Shown here: positions 23,788-31,717 of the stretch, in pieces
Numbering within the stretch: position 1 is the stretch's first letter
Layout of the letters: each line of letters begins with the position of its first letter
Assembly (NCBI GenBank): GCA_963678275.1
Contig: OY782765.1
Coordinates: 682,001 to 746,000 of the forward strand
Source: G963677445 sp963678275
GTDB lineage: Bacteria > Bacteroidota > Ignavibacteria > Ignavibacteriales > Melioribacteraceae
Length of the DNA stretch: 64,000 nucleotides
Reading direction: 5' to 3'
Notes under the pieces: model-generated
What the model was told of the DNA's origin: nothing
Databases searched by the model: none
Seen by the model: the letters and a program-made list of their open reading frames with translations, nothing else
Translations under genes and position numbers: made by a program

Positions 23788-25377
23788 TTCAGGCTTAACA
23801 AAATTCGGTATGCACCCGAAGGTAATATTGTTTTCCAGGAAGATATCACTTATTATGATAACAGCAATATACATTCCGCGGAATTTCAGTACAGCTCAAC
23901 ATTACCCTGGACACACAGCAAATTCACTTACAATTATGATGGTTTGAACCGGTTGAAAGACTGGTCTGCCGATTACGCGCCGGTTGAGTCGGGGTCATAT
24001 ACTTATGATAATGACGGCAATATACTCTCCAGGAATTTTGTTTACAGCTCTTCGCCTCTTGAGGAATATCATCAGTTATATACTTACCAGGCAAATAATA
24101 ACAAACTGAGCCAGGTGAGCGTAAATGACAATGGCGCTAACACGACTTATAATTATTCCTATAATGGAATCGGAAACCTTGTCGCTGATTCCAGAACAGG
24201 AATAACAGGAATTCAATATAATCACAAAAATCTGCCTGTTATCCTGACAAAAGATGGCAGCCAAATCCACTACCGCTATGATGAGAAGGGGCAGAGACTG
24301 TGGAAATTTGCCGGAAGCACAATGGATTATTACCTGAGAGACCACAATGGCAGGGAACTGGCGCTCTTTAATCTGATGACCGGCAGAATGGAGTCCGCGA
24401 ATATCTACGGCAATGGTCTGATAGGCAAGGTGGATATTACATATACCTCGGCTCCCGACTATGGAACGGAACGAAATGACCACCGGCATTATTTCCTTAA
24501 AGACCACCTGGGCACTATACGCGTTACAATTGACGCCGATGGCGAGGTGACAAGCGCGCAGGAGTACTACCCTTATGGCGCTTACCTCGGAAATTTGACA
24601 TATAATTTGTCTGAAAACAACGCCCGCTACAAATTCACCGAAAAAGAACGTGATTTTGAAACAGGATATGATTATTTTGGAGCCAGGTTCTTTGACAGCT
24701 TTTTGGGCAGGTGGCATAGTGTGGATCCTCTTGCGGATGAATACCCTGGACTATCTCCTTTTAATTATTGCGCGAATAATCCAATCATAAGGTTTGATCC
24801 AGATGGAAGATTTTTCGATGTAATAGTAGATATTGCTTTTATTTTATGGGATGTTGGCGAATTATCTTATGATTTGGCAACAACGGGAAAAATAAATTAT
24901 GTTGCTGGTACTGCCTTAATGTTAGACGTTGCATGTGCCTTTACCCCGGGAATGACAGGTGGCGGCCCAATGTATCGGGCAGGAGAAGAGGCAGCTGAAC
25001 GAATGGCAAGAGAAGCCGGTGAAGAAGTCGCAGAAAAAATTGTCAAGGAAACCGGTGAAAATCTTGCCAATAAAATGAGTTCAGGTAAGTATGTTGATAT
25101 TCCGGACCCGAATAATGTTGGTCCAGGTAAGAATTTCACTAAAAGTCAGAAAAAACAAATCAAGGAAGCTAATCGACAAAATAATGGAGGAAATTTGGTT
25201 AGTGATGGGAATGGGGAATTATTAGTACCGTCAAAACAATCAAAAAAAGGAGTTACTCCACCTCCGAATGAAGTACAAATAGATCATATCATTCCCAAAA
25301 GTAGAGGTGGAACAAATAGTTCCAGTAATGCACAGGTGCTTTCAAGAAAGGAAAACTTAAAAAAATCAGATAAATGA
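23788..25377 (+). pseudogene. Rhs/YD-repeat protein with HNH-type toxin C-terminus, 5'-truncated
   Basis: Open for about 529 codons with no plausible start (TTG 23944 is only formal). It begins within YD repeats (LNKIRYAPEGNIVFQEDITY, YNYDGLNRLKDWSADY, YTYDNDGNILSRNF), then the conserved Rhs core end: HYFLKDHLGTIRVTIDADG, YYPYGAYL, KERDFETGYDYFGARFFDS, GRWHSVDPLADEYPG and RFDPDGR. The variable C-terminus has a hydrophobic pre-toxin helix region (about 24809-24950), a charged helix, and ends in IDHIIPKSRGGTNSSSNAQV with LSRKENLKKS, an HNH nuclease core. The upstream core, filaments and any secretion signal are missing next to the IS. It overlaps the immunity gene by 4 bp. It is the only intact copy here of the core segment copied as scars in the downstream array. 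Confidence 0.88.
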
Positions 25378-25670
25378 AAAGAATGGAAAATTTTAATCTA
25401 CCTGAAAATGCTGCAATAATAACTTGCAGTCATGTTTTGGAAAAATCCTATAAAGTACTTTACGTATCTCATGATGCCGATGAAGATGAAGATTGGCAGT
25501 TTCTATGCGGTATCGAATCTCATTGTGTTGATGATGCCAGGATAATATCGTTAAAAGAAATACTAAATATTGACAATAGTCTTTTAAGCATTGCTGATCT
25601 ACCAGTGGGGTATTATGCAACCAGAGAATCTCCATGTTCAGATTGGCACATTAAAGCTTTAGAAGAATAA
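25374..25670 (+). CDS. Imm33-like immunity protein
   Basis: 98 residues, beginning at the ATGA overlap with the toxin stop; the next Met (MENFNL) is also possible. ITCSHVLEKSYKVLYVSHDA, DEDWQFLCGIESHCVDDARI and LLSIADLPVGYYATRE follow the pattern of DUF2185/Imm33 immunity proteins ('DSGW.f..G.E', 'L..lP.G..a.R'). Expected to bind and block the HNH toxin in the cytoplasm. A stem-loop terminator follows at 25727. Confidence 0.75.
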   Translation: MKRMENFNLPENAAIITCSHVLEKSYKVLYVSHDADEDEDWQFLCGIESHCVDDARIISLKEILNIDNSLLSIADLPVGYYATRESPCSDWHIKALEE

Positions 25671-25726
25671 ATATCTATACGATTCTTCGAAAATTAATTA
25701 TTATTTGTAAATTCTATAAATAGACA

Positions 25727-25755
25727 AAACTCCACCCGCCCGGGTGGAGTTTTTA
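25727..25755 (+). terminator. Cassette terminator, copy 0
   Basis: ACTCCACCCG-CC-CGGGTGGAGT with flanking A and T runs. The same stem-loop ends every cassette of the array (27527, 29333, 30326, 32137, 32830). Confidence 0.9.
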
Positions 25756-25804
25756 TTTTCAAAATATAGCAACCAATGGGGGGCATAATACTTTGAAAAA
25801 TGTG

Positions 25805-25917
25805 GTGATTTTGAAACAGGATATGATTATTTTGAGTTGCCCGCCGTAACTCGTATTTTGAGTGTAGGAGGGGCGCCAGGTTCTTTGACAGCTTTTTGGG
25901 CAGGTGGCATAGTGTGG
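25805..25917 (+). repeat. Rhs core scar, copy 2 (cassette A)
   Basis: Same structure as the scar at 19549, including the 38-bp insert (GAGTTGCCCGCCGTAACTCG and on). Here the second half reads in frame ARFFDSFLGRWHSVDPNSYM, then stops after a few codons; a degenerate core end (DPGLSTHS; FIDLDGKE, each in a different frame) follows to about 25995. Confidence 0.85.
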
Positions 25918-25986
25918 ATCCAAACTCTTATATGATCCGGGCCTAAGCACTCATTCCAATAAATTAAATAGTTTTTATTGATCTTG

Positions 25987-26133
25987 ATGGAAAAGAAAAT
26001 TTTTTTTGTACGCAACAAAGAAGGCGCAAATGGTTATGAACAGAATACTTTCTTACCTGACAACGATAATGATAGATGTAGTAAAAGAGTAAATTTTGAG
26101 GAACTGCGAAAAGAGAAAAATGATGAGAACTAA
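25987..26133 (+). pseudogene. Short toxin relic preceding ImmA (cassette A)
   Basis: 48-residue frame, MEKKIFFVRNKEGANGYEQN then TFLPDNDNDRCSKRVNFEEL and RKEKNDEN. One frameshift upstream separates it from FIDLDGKE, the end of a core, so it is the start of an Rhs C-terminus whose toxic part has been lost, or a very small toxin. It overlaps the ImmA start (ATGATGAGAACTAA). The same sequence occurs at 27787 and 30587. Confidence 0.6.
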
Positions 26134-26560
26134 AATCCGGAATATTGTTGATAACGATTTATATCTATTATTATTCTTTAGTCTATTACAAATATTATCA
26201 TTTATTATTGATGATATTATTAATCAAATAATTGGTTCGCAAGATCCCGTACTATATATTGTATTTATTTTTGGCATATATTTTGGCTCCACAACTGATA
26301 TATTTATTCATTACCTAATGATTATAAAAAAACTTGTAATTATTGTTCTTGCAGTAATAATATCATATTTCCTGTATAATATCTATTACGCGTTTTTTAT
26401 TTCTGGGAACAACTCGTTTTTCTCTGAAATTATTATTAGTGGAGGTTATAGCTTTTCATTTTTAGTTATGAGTTTGCTTCTGATATTTCCGGCATACTTT
26501 GTTGGCATTTTGTTTGGCCGATTGATAAATAAGTTTGTTCTGAATAGAGTTAACAATTAA
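26120..26560 (+). CDS. ImmA: four-helix membrane protein, putative immunity (cassette A)
   Basis: 146 residues from ATG 26120. Four hydrophobic segments (LYLLLFFSLLQILSFI, VLYIVFIFGIYFG, KLVIIVLAVIISYFLYNIYY, FLVMSLLLIFPAYFVGILFG) ending in a basic tail. The start overlaps a toxin relic, the classic effector-immunity overlap. Two almost identical copies follow at 27920 and 30720. No named family recognised; function as membrane-located immunity is inferred from context. Confidence 0.65.
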   Translation: MMRTKIRNIVDNDLYLLLFFSLLQILSFIIDDIINQIIGSQDPVLYIVFIFGIYFGSTTDIFIHYLMIIKKLVIIVLAVIISYFLYNIYYAFFISGNNSFFSEIIISGGYSFSFLVMSLLLIFPAYFVGILFGRLINKFVLNRVNN

Positions 26561-26583
26561 ACTTAAGCGGACGGCCTTCTCAG

Positions 26584-27111
26584 GTGGCGGTTGGAATGAT
26601 TTGCGAAGACAAAGGATTTTTTGAAGCTGTTGGTGATATTGACGTGACAGATGTTATAATTGCTAGTGGAGCCGGAGCGCTTTCCGGCGGATTAAACGCG
26701 ATTACGAAAATCAGCACGACAGTTAAAGTAATCGGCCAGGGAATGATTTCAATGGGTGAAGGATACGCCAAAGCCAAAATGGGTGATAAAACAAGCGAAT
26801 ATGATGCAGGAGATGCTGCTCAGGATTTCTTGTTTGGATCTTTCAGTGCCATTTCGGCAGAAGGAGGGAAAAAAGGATCAAAAATGGTCGGAGAAGCGAC
26901 AGATTCAAAAACCTTAAAAAGGTTGCAGAAGGAATCGAAAAGAGCAAATAACATCGCCGAAAAAAATCCCAGAACAGGTCGTCAAAACAATGCTAAAGCA
27001 GCAAAAGAAGCGCTTGATAATTATGGCGGCGGAAATACCGCCTCAGCAATAAAGAGTACTACAACCAGCGCGGCAAAAACAACTTATGAAGAATTAACCG
27101 AAGAAAAATGA
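26584..27111 (+). CDS. CT-B1: orphan Rhs toxin C-terminus (cassette A)
   Basis: 175 residues from GTG 26584; ATG 26596, eight bases after AGGTGG, may be the used start. The first about 70 residues (VGDIDVTDVIIASGAGALSG, IGQGMISMGEGYAKAKMGDK) resemble the glycine-rich pre-toxin of Rhs proteins. Residues 70-105 vary between copies (DAGDAAQDFLFGSFSAISAE here). The C-terminal 65, rich in Lys, Asn and Thr, are again conserved (NPRTGRQNNAKAAKEALDNY). No catalytic motif of a nuclease or protease is visible; the hydrophobic glycine-rich part and membrane partner suggest a membrane target. Its stop overlaps the ImmB start (ATGA). Confidence 0.65.
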   Translation: MAVGMICEDKGFFEAVGDIDVTDVIIASGAGALSGGLNAITKISTTVKVIGQGMISMGEGYAKAKMGDKTSEYDAGDAAQDFLFGSFSAISAEGGKKGSKMVGEATDSKTLKRLQKESKRANNIAEKNPRTGRQNNAKAAKEALDNYGGGNTASAIKSTTTSAAKTTYEELTEEK

Positions 27112-27521
27112 AAAAAATAGTGCGAATTTATTTAAATGAAACTGATAAGAAAAAGCGCGAGAGTGTTGTACTTGTTTGTTTCTACAATCTTAGTTTTATT
27201 TCCATGGATATTTTGAAATATTCTCTTAATCGGGAAAGAACGGATTTTATAATATTAGTAATGTCATTGATATCTATAACTATTTTTATCGCTATGCCAA
27301 AATATATAGGCATTATAAAGAATAGCGTAGTAAAGCTTGAAAATTCCAATGATTTATTTAATATAGGTATGGGGATGGTGCTTGTTCTTTCTCTAATAAA
27401 TCTGTTTCTCATTGTTGACATGGAAAATATTGCAGGAAATAATATAAAATTACCAACCGCGGTGGTAATAAGTATTGTTTCCCTGATTCGATTTTTGTAC
27501 TATAAGAAAAAGTATAAGTAA
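27108..27521 (+). CDS. ImmB1: four-helix membrane immunity protein (cassette A)
   Basis: 137 residues; ATG overlaps the CT-B1 stop by 4 bp. Basic N-terminus (MKKIVRIYLNETDKKKRESV), hydrophobic segments at about 19-36, 47-64, 86-103 and 113-130, and a basic tail (RFLYYKKKYK). The C-terminal third (DMENIAGNNIKLPTAVVISI) is nearly invariant among the copies; the middle loop between segments 2 and 3 varies. This pairing matches the paired variation of CT-B. Immunity is inferred from overlap and co-variation. Confidence 0.7.
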   Translation: MKKIVRIYLNETDKKKRESVVLVCFYNLSFISMDILKYSLNRERTDFIILVMSLISITIFIAMPKYIGIIKNSVVKLENSNDLFNIGMGMVLVLSLINLFLIVDMENIAGNNIKLPTAVVISIVSLIRFLYYKKKYK

Positions 27522-27526
27522 ATTAT

Positions 27527-27555
27527 AAAACTCCACCCGCCCGGGTGGAGTTTTT
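27527..27555 (+). terminator. Cassette terminator, copy 1
   Basis: ACTCCACCCGCCCGGGTGGA stem-loop with T5, 6 bp after the ImmB1 stop. Confidence 0.9.
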
Positions 27556-27604
27556 ATTTTCAAAATATCGCAACAAATGGGGGCATAATACTTTGAAAAA
27601 TGTA

Positions 27605-27717
27605 GTGATTTTGAAACAGGATATTATTATTTTGCGTTGCCCGCCGCAACCCGTATTTTGAGTGAAGGAGGGGCGCCAGGTTCTTTGACAGCTTTTTAGG
27701 CAGGTGGCATAGTGTGG
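27605..27717 (+). repeat. Rhs core scar, copy 3 (cassette B)
   Basis: As in cassette A, exactly 1800 bp downstream, with the same 38-bp insert (CGTTGCCCGCCGCAACCCG). TTTTTAGG replaces TTTTTGGG, which does not break the core frame (L for L). Confidence 0.85.
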
Positions 27718-27786
27718 ATCCAAACTCTTATATGATCCGGGCCTAAGCACTCATTCCAATAAAATAAATAGTTTTTATTGATCTTG

Positions 27787-27933
27787 ATGGAAAAGAAAAT
27801 TTTTTTTGTACGCAACAAAGAAGGCGCAAATGGTTATGAACAGAATACTTTCTTACCTGACAACGATAATGATAGATGTAGTAAAAGAGTAAATTTTGAG
27901 GAACTGCGAAAAGAGAAAAATGATGAGAACTAA
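27787..27933 (+). pseudogene. Short toxin relic preceding ImmA (cassette B)
   Basis: Identical in sequence to the relic at 25987-26133 as far as I can read, including the overlap with the next gene. Confidence 0.6.
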
Positions 27934-28360
27934 AATCCGGAATATTGTTGATAACAATTTATATCTATTATTATTCTTTAGTCTATTACAAATATTATCA
28001 TTTATTTTTGATGATATTATTAATCAAATAATTGGTTCGCAAGATCCCGTACTATATATCGTATTTATTTTTGGCATATATTTTGGGTACACAACTGATA
28101 TATTTATTCATTACCCGGTGATTATAAAAAAACTTGTAATTATTGTTCTTGCAGTAATAATATCATATTTCCTGTATAATATCTATTACGCGTTTTTTAT
28201 TTCTGGGAACAACTCGTTTTTCTCTGAAATTATTATTAGTGGAGGTTATAGCTTTTCATTTTTAGTTATGAGTTTACTTCTGATATTTCCGGCATACATT
28301 GTTGGCATTTTATTTGGACGATTGATAAATAAGTTTGTTCTGAATAGAGTTAACAATTAA
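27920..28360 (+). CDS. ImmA copy 2: four-helix membrane protein (cassette B)
   Basis: 146 residues, differing from the cassette A copy at a few positions (NNLYLL for NDLYLL, FDDI for IDDI, GYTTDIFIHYPV for GSTTDIFIHYLM, AYIVG for AYFVG). All membrane segments and the overlap with the toxin relic are kept. The conservation of an intact frame in three copies while the toxin relic is degenerate suggests that the protein is useful without its toxin. Confidence 0.65.
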   Translation: MMRTKIRNIVDNNLYLLLFFSLLQILSFIFDDIINQIIGSQDPVLYIVFIFGIYFGYTTDIFIHYPVIIKKLVIIVLAVIISYFLYNIYYAFFISGNNSFFSEIIISGGYSFSFLVMSLLLIFPAYIVGILFGRLINKFVLNRVNN

Positions 28361-28383
28361 ACTTAAGCGGACGGCCTTCTAAG

Positions 28384-28911
28384 GTGGCGGTTGGAATGAT
28401 TTGCGAAGACAAAGGATTTTTTGAAGCTGTTGGTGATATTGACGTGACAGATGTTATAATTGCTAGTGGAGCCGGGGCGCTTTCCGGCGGATTAAACGCA
28501 ATTACGAAAATCAGCACAACAGTTAAAGTAATTGGCCAGGGAATGATTTCAATGGGTGAAGGATACGCCAAAGCCAAAATGGGTGATAAAACAAGCGAAT
28601 ATGATGTTGAAACCGCATTGACTGATATGGCATTTGGTTCTGGAAGTGCAAGTATGGCAGAAGCAGGGAAGAAATTTGCCAATGTTGTCGGAGAAGTGAC
28701 AGATTCAAAAACCTTAAAAAGGTTGCAGAAGGAATCGAAAAGAGCCGATAACATCGCCAAAAAAAATTCCAGAACAGGTCGTCAAACCAATGCTAAAGCA
28801 GCAAAAGAAGCGCTCGATAATTATGGCGGCGGAAATACCGCCTCTGCAATAAAAAGTACTACTACCAGCGCCGCAAAAAAAACTTATGAAGAATTAACTG
28901 AAGAAAAATGA
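28384..28911 (+). CDS. CT-B2: orphan Rhs toxin C-terminus (cassette B)
   Basis: 175 residues, same first about 73 and last about 65 residues as CT-B1, but the middle is different (DVETALTDMAFGSGSASMAE, AGKKFANVVGEVT). Starts GTG 28384 or ATG 28396. The stop overlaps the ImmB2 start (ATGA). The mosaic of conserved ends and swapped centre implies recombination between cassettes or selection for new specificity. Confidence 0.65.
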   Translation: MAVGMICEDKGFFEAVGDIDVTDVIIASGAGALSGGLNAITKISTTVKVIGQGMISMGEGYAKAKMGDKTSEYDVETALTDMAFGSGSASMAEAGKKFANVVGEVTDSKTLKRLQKESKRADNIAKKNSRTGRQTNAKAAKEALDNYGGGNTASAIKSTTTSAAKKTYEELTEEK

Positions 28912-29327
28912 TTCTTAAAAGAATGTTGAAAATTTATCTTAATACAAAGGACCGGAAAATGAAAGATGAGGTTCATCTGGCTATTTTAGGTCCATCAATT
29001 TATATACTTCTTTATATTGGTAAATATTGTTTTGAATCAACAAAAGCTGATTTTGCCATGCTGGTTCTATCATTAATGACAATAACTTTATTTATTGCTA
29101 TACCCAAATATCTAATTATTATAAAAAGAAGTATTATTAATATCATCACAACTCAGGATATATTTAATTTGGGAATAGGAATTTTCGCTTTCCTTTCACT
29201 TGTGAATCTGTTTTTTATTGTTGATATGGAAAATATCACCGGAAGTAATATAAAGCTACCCACTGCGGTTGTAATAAGTATTATTTCCCTGATTCGATTT
29301 TTATATTATAAGAAAAAGAATAAGTAA
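28908..29327 (+). CDS. ImmB2: four-helix membrane immunity protein (cassette B)
   Basis: 139 residues, starting at the ATGA overlap. The N-terminal two thirds differ clearly from ImmB1 (MILKRMLKIYLNTKDRKMKD, GPSIYILLYIGKYCFESTKA, LVLSLMTITLFIAIPKYLII); the C-terminal third (DMENITGSNIKLPTAVVISI) is shared. Four hydrophobic segments are retained. The segment KADFAMLVLSLM is the site at which the last copy in the array (33104) has been joined to a kinase fragment. Confidence 0.7.
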   Translation: MILKRMLKIYLNTKDRKMKDEVHLAILGPSIYILLYIGKYCFESTKADFAMLVLSLMTITLFIAIPKYLIIIKRSIINIITTQDIFNLGIGIFAFLSLVNLFFIVDMENITGSNIKLPTAVVISIISLIRFLYYKKKNK

Positions 29328-29332
29328 ATTAT

Positions 29333-29361
29333 AAAACTCCACCCGCCCGGGTGGAGTTTTT
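29333..29361 (+). terminator. Cassette terminator, copy 2
   Basis: Same stem-loop, 6 bp after the ImmB2 stop. Confidence 0.9.
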
Positions 29362-29409
29362 ATTTTCAAAATATGGTAACAAATTGGGCATAATATTTTG
29401 AAAAATGTG

Positions 29410-29522
29410 GTGATTTTGAGACTGGATATGATTATTTTGCGTTGCCCGCCGTAACCCGTATTTTGAGTGAAGGAGGGGCGCCAGGTTCTTTGACAGCTTT
29501 TTAGGCAGGTGGCATAGTGTGG
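29410..29522 (+). repeat. Rhs core scar, copy 4 (cassette C)
   Basis: Same scar with the 38-bp insert, then a different, degenerate continuation (RLEPDGKAEV is recognisable as a core end, followed by a frameshift). Confidence 0.85.
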
Positions 29523-29600
29523 AAAAAATCCTGAAAAATTATCAGGATCTAGGATCTGCGTTTATTTTTAGAATAACTCTTTATTTCGATTGGAACCTGA

Positions 29601-29810
29601 TGGAAAAGCAGAAGTGAAACTGTTGTCAATGTAGGTGAGAGAATTAGAGAAGTTGGGAATATAATAGTATCTTTTAGGTTTTCTGAAGAAATTTATGATA
29701 TAGGAGGCAGAATCCTTGATATTGGTTTATCTGTTGCCCAATCTTCAAGAGGAAGAAGCAAACCATACTTATTTATTAAGACATATTTGAATATTCAGAT
29801 CACATTTTAG
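29601..29810 (+). pseudogene. CT-C: toxin relic (cassette C)
   Basis: Open frame of about 69 codons without a start: SETVVNVGERIREVGNIIVS, FRFSEEIYDIGGRILDIGLS and AQSSRGRSKPYLFIKTYLNI. It continues, after one frameshift at about 29600, from EPDGKAE, the end of an Rhs core. It is followed 10 bp later by its presumed immunity gene. Toxin type not recognised. Confidence 0.55.
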
Positions 29811-29820
29811 GCATTACAAA

Positions 29821-30270
29821 ATGAAATTTATCAAGAAGGACAACAATGTTTTCTTAGTGCCTTTTTTAGGTAAGATAATAGTAGTAATTTTTATAAACAT
29901 GTTATTCGGTTATGGGCTTTATCATTTTTTATTTGCCGAGGAACAATTGAATACCATTGCGATACTTCTTTCTTTGATGATGTTGTTCATCTCTAATTTC
30001 TATAATAGAAAAATTATATTTTTAAAGGGTAAAATTGTGGTGAAAACATATTTCCCGGGGTTGTATTTTAAAGAAGTTAATATCTCAGAAATTTCAACTC
30101 TTGAATTTACCAGCAGGCCTGCAGATTCATACGTGTTTTCTATCAATCTAAAAAATGGGAAAAAAAGTGTAAATATTGGGGGAACCTATGGTTCAGGTAT
30201 AGGTATCGAAAAATCTTTACTACCTGAGCTTAAGAAACTTCTGGGAAATAAAGAAGTGATCTGGAGTTGA
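29821..30270 (+). CDS. ImmC: membrane protein with PH-like domain, putative immunity
   Basis: 149 residues. Two membrane segments (about 12-37, FLGKIIVVIFINMLFGYGLY; 44-60, TIAILLSLMMLFISNF), then strands (RKIIFLKGKIVVKTYF, KEVNISEISTLEFT, SYVFSINLKNGKKSVNIGG) and a C-terminal helix, a PH-like (bPH-type) layout. Same plan as 19070-19549, without strong sequence identity. Follows the CT-C relic by 10 bp. Confidence 0.6.
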   Translation: MKFIKKDNNVFLVPFLGKIIVVIFINMLFGYGLYHFLFAEEQLNTIAILLSLMMLFISNFYNRKIIFLKGKIVVKTYFPGLYFKEVNISEISTLEFTSRPADSYVFSINLKNGKKSVNIGGTYGSGIGIEKSLLPELKKLLGNKEVIWS

Positions 30271-30325
30271 AAACAGTGCTAAATATCAGGAAAACAACAT
30301 TACCTGTCAAGAATTAAAATAATCC

Positions 30326-30354
30326 AAAACTCCACCTGCCCGTGTGGAGTTTTT
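30326..30354 (+). terminator. Cassette terminator, copy 3
   Basis: Variant stem ACTCCACCTG-CC-CGTGTGGAGT, one base pair disrupted, T5 tail. Confidence 0.85.
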
Positions 30355-30404
30355 ATTTTCAAAATATAGCAACTAATGGGGGGCATAATACTTTGAAAAA
30401 TGTG

Positions 30405-30517
30405 GTGATTTTGAAACAGGATATGATTATTTTGCGTTGCCCGCCGCAACCCGTATTTTGAGTGAAGGAGGGACGCCAGGTTCTTTGACAGCTTTTTGGG
30501 CAGGTGGCATAGTGTGG
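30405..30517 (+). repeat. Rhs core scar, copy 5 (cassette D)
   Basis: Same scar with 38-bp insert; GGACGCC replaces GGGCGCC at the downstream joint. Confidence 0.85.
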
Positions 30518-30586
30518 ATCCAAACTCTTATATGATCCGGGCCTAAGCACTCATTCCAATAAATTAAATAGTTTTTATTGATCTTG

Positions 30587-30733
30587 ATGGAAAAGAAAAT
30601 TTTTTTTGTACGCAACAAAGAAGGCGCAAATGGTTATGAACAGAATACTTTCTTACCTGACAACGATAATGATAGATGTAGTAAAAGAGTAAATTTTGAG
30701 GAACTGCGAAAAGAGAAAAATGATGAGAACTAA
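30587..30733 (+). pseudogene. Short toxin relic preceding ImmA (cassette D)
   Basis: Third copy of the relic seen at 25987 and 27787, with the same overlap into ImmA. Confidence 0.6.
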
Positions 30734-31160
30734 AATCCGGAATATTGTTGATAACAATTTATATCTATTATTATTCTTTAGTCTATTACAAATATTATCA
30801 TTTATTTTTGATGATATTATTAATCAAATAATTGGTTCGCAAGATCCCGTACTATATATCGTATTTATTTTTGGCATATATTTTGGGTACACAACTGATA
30901 TATTTATTCATTACCCGGTGATTATAAAAAAACTTGTAATTATTGTTCTTGCAGTAATAATATCATATTTCCTGTATAATATCTATTACGCGTTTTTTAT
31001 TTCTGGGAACAACTCGTTTTTCTCTGAAATTATTATTAGTGGAGGTTATAGCATTTCATTTTTAGGTATGAGTTTGCTTCTGATATTTCCGGCATACATT
31101 GTTGGCATTTTGTTTGGCCGATTGATAAATAAGTTTGTTCTGAATAGAGTTAACAATTAA
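30720..31160 (+). CDS. ImmA copy 3: four-helix membrane protein (cassette D)
   Basis: 146 residues, nearly identical to the cassette B copy (GYSISFLGMSLL for GYSFSFLVMSLL). Intact frame and membrane segments. See the cassette A entry for reasoning. Confidence 0.65.
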   Translation: MMRTKIRNIVDNNLYLLLFFSLLQILSFIFDDIINQIIGSQDPVLYIVFIFGIYFGYTTDIFIHYPVIIKKLVIIVLAVIISYFLYNIYYAFFISGNNSFFSEIIISGGYSISFLGMSLLLIFPAYIVGILFGRLINKFVLNRVNN

Positions 31161-31183
31161 ACTTAAGCGGACGGCCTTCTAAG

Positions 31184-31711
31184 GTGGCGGTTGGAATGAT
31201 TTGCGAAGACAAAGGATTTTTTGAAGCTGTTGGTGATATTGACGTGACAGATGTTATAATTGCTAGTGGAGCCGGAGCTCTTTCTGGCGGATTAAACGCG
31301 ATTACGAAAATCAGCACGACAGTTAAAGTAATCGGCCAGGGAATGATTTCAATGGGTGAAGGATACGCCAAAGCCAAAATGGGTGATAAAAAAGAAGATT
31401 ATGATACAGGGAAAGCTTTAACTGATCTTGGTTTTGGAATAACAAGTTCAGGAGTTGGTGAATTAGGCAAGAAGCTTTCCAAAAAAGTTGGAAAAGAAAC
31501 GGGTTCAAAAACATTAAAAACATTGGAAAAACAATCAAAAAGAGCTGATAATATAGCTAATAAAAATCCCAGGACAGGTCGTCAAACCAATGCTAAGGCA
31601 GCAAAAGAAGCGCTTAATAATTATGGAGGTGGTAAAACAGCGCAAGCTATAAATAGTACCGCCACCAGTACGACTAAAACAGCCGTAAAAGAAAATAATG
31701 AAAAAGAATGA
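31184..31711 (+). CDS. CT-B3: orphan Rhs toxin C-terminus (cassette D)
   Basis: 175 residues. The first about 66 residues equal CT-B1/B2; the middle differs again (KKEDYDTGKALTDLGFGITS, SGVGELGKKLSKKVGKE), and the C-terminus has drifted more than in B1/B2 (KTAQAINSTATSTTKTAVKE). Starts GTG 31184 or ATG 31196. The ImmB3 start lies 6 bp after its stop (no overlap), because of a duplicated GAAAAAGAATGA tract. Confidence 0.65.
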   Translation: MAVGMICEDKGFFEAVGDIDVTDVIIASGAGALSGGLNAITKISTTVKVIGQGMISMGEGYAKAKMGDKKEDYDTGKALTDLGFGITSSGVGELGKKLSKKVGKETGSKTLKTLEKQSKRADNIANKNPRTGRQTNAKAAKEALNNYGGGKTAQAINSTATSTTKTAVKENNEKE

Positions 31712-31717
31712 AAAAGA

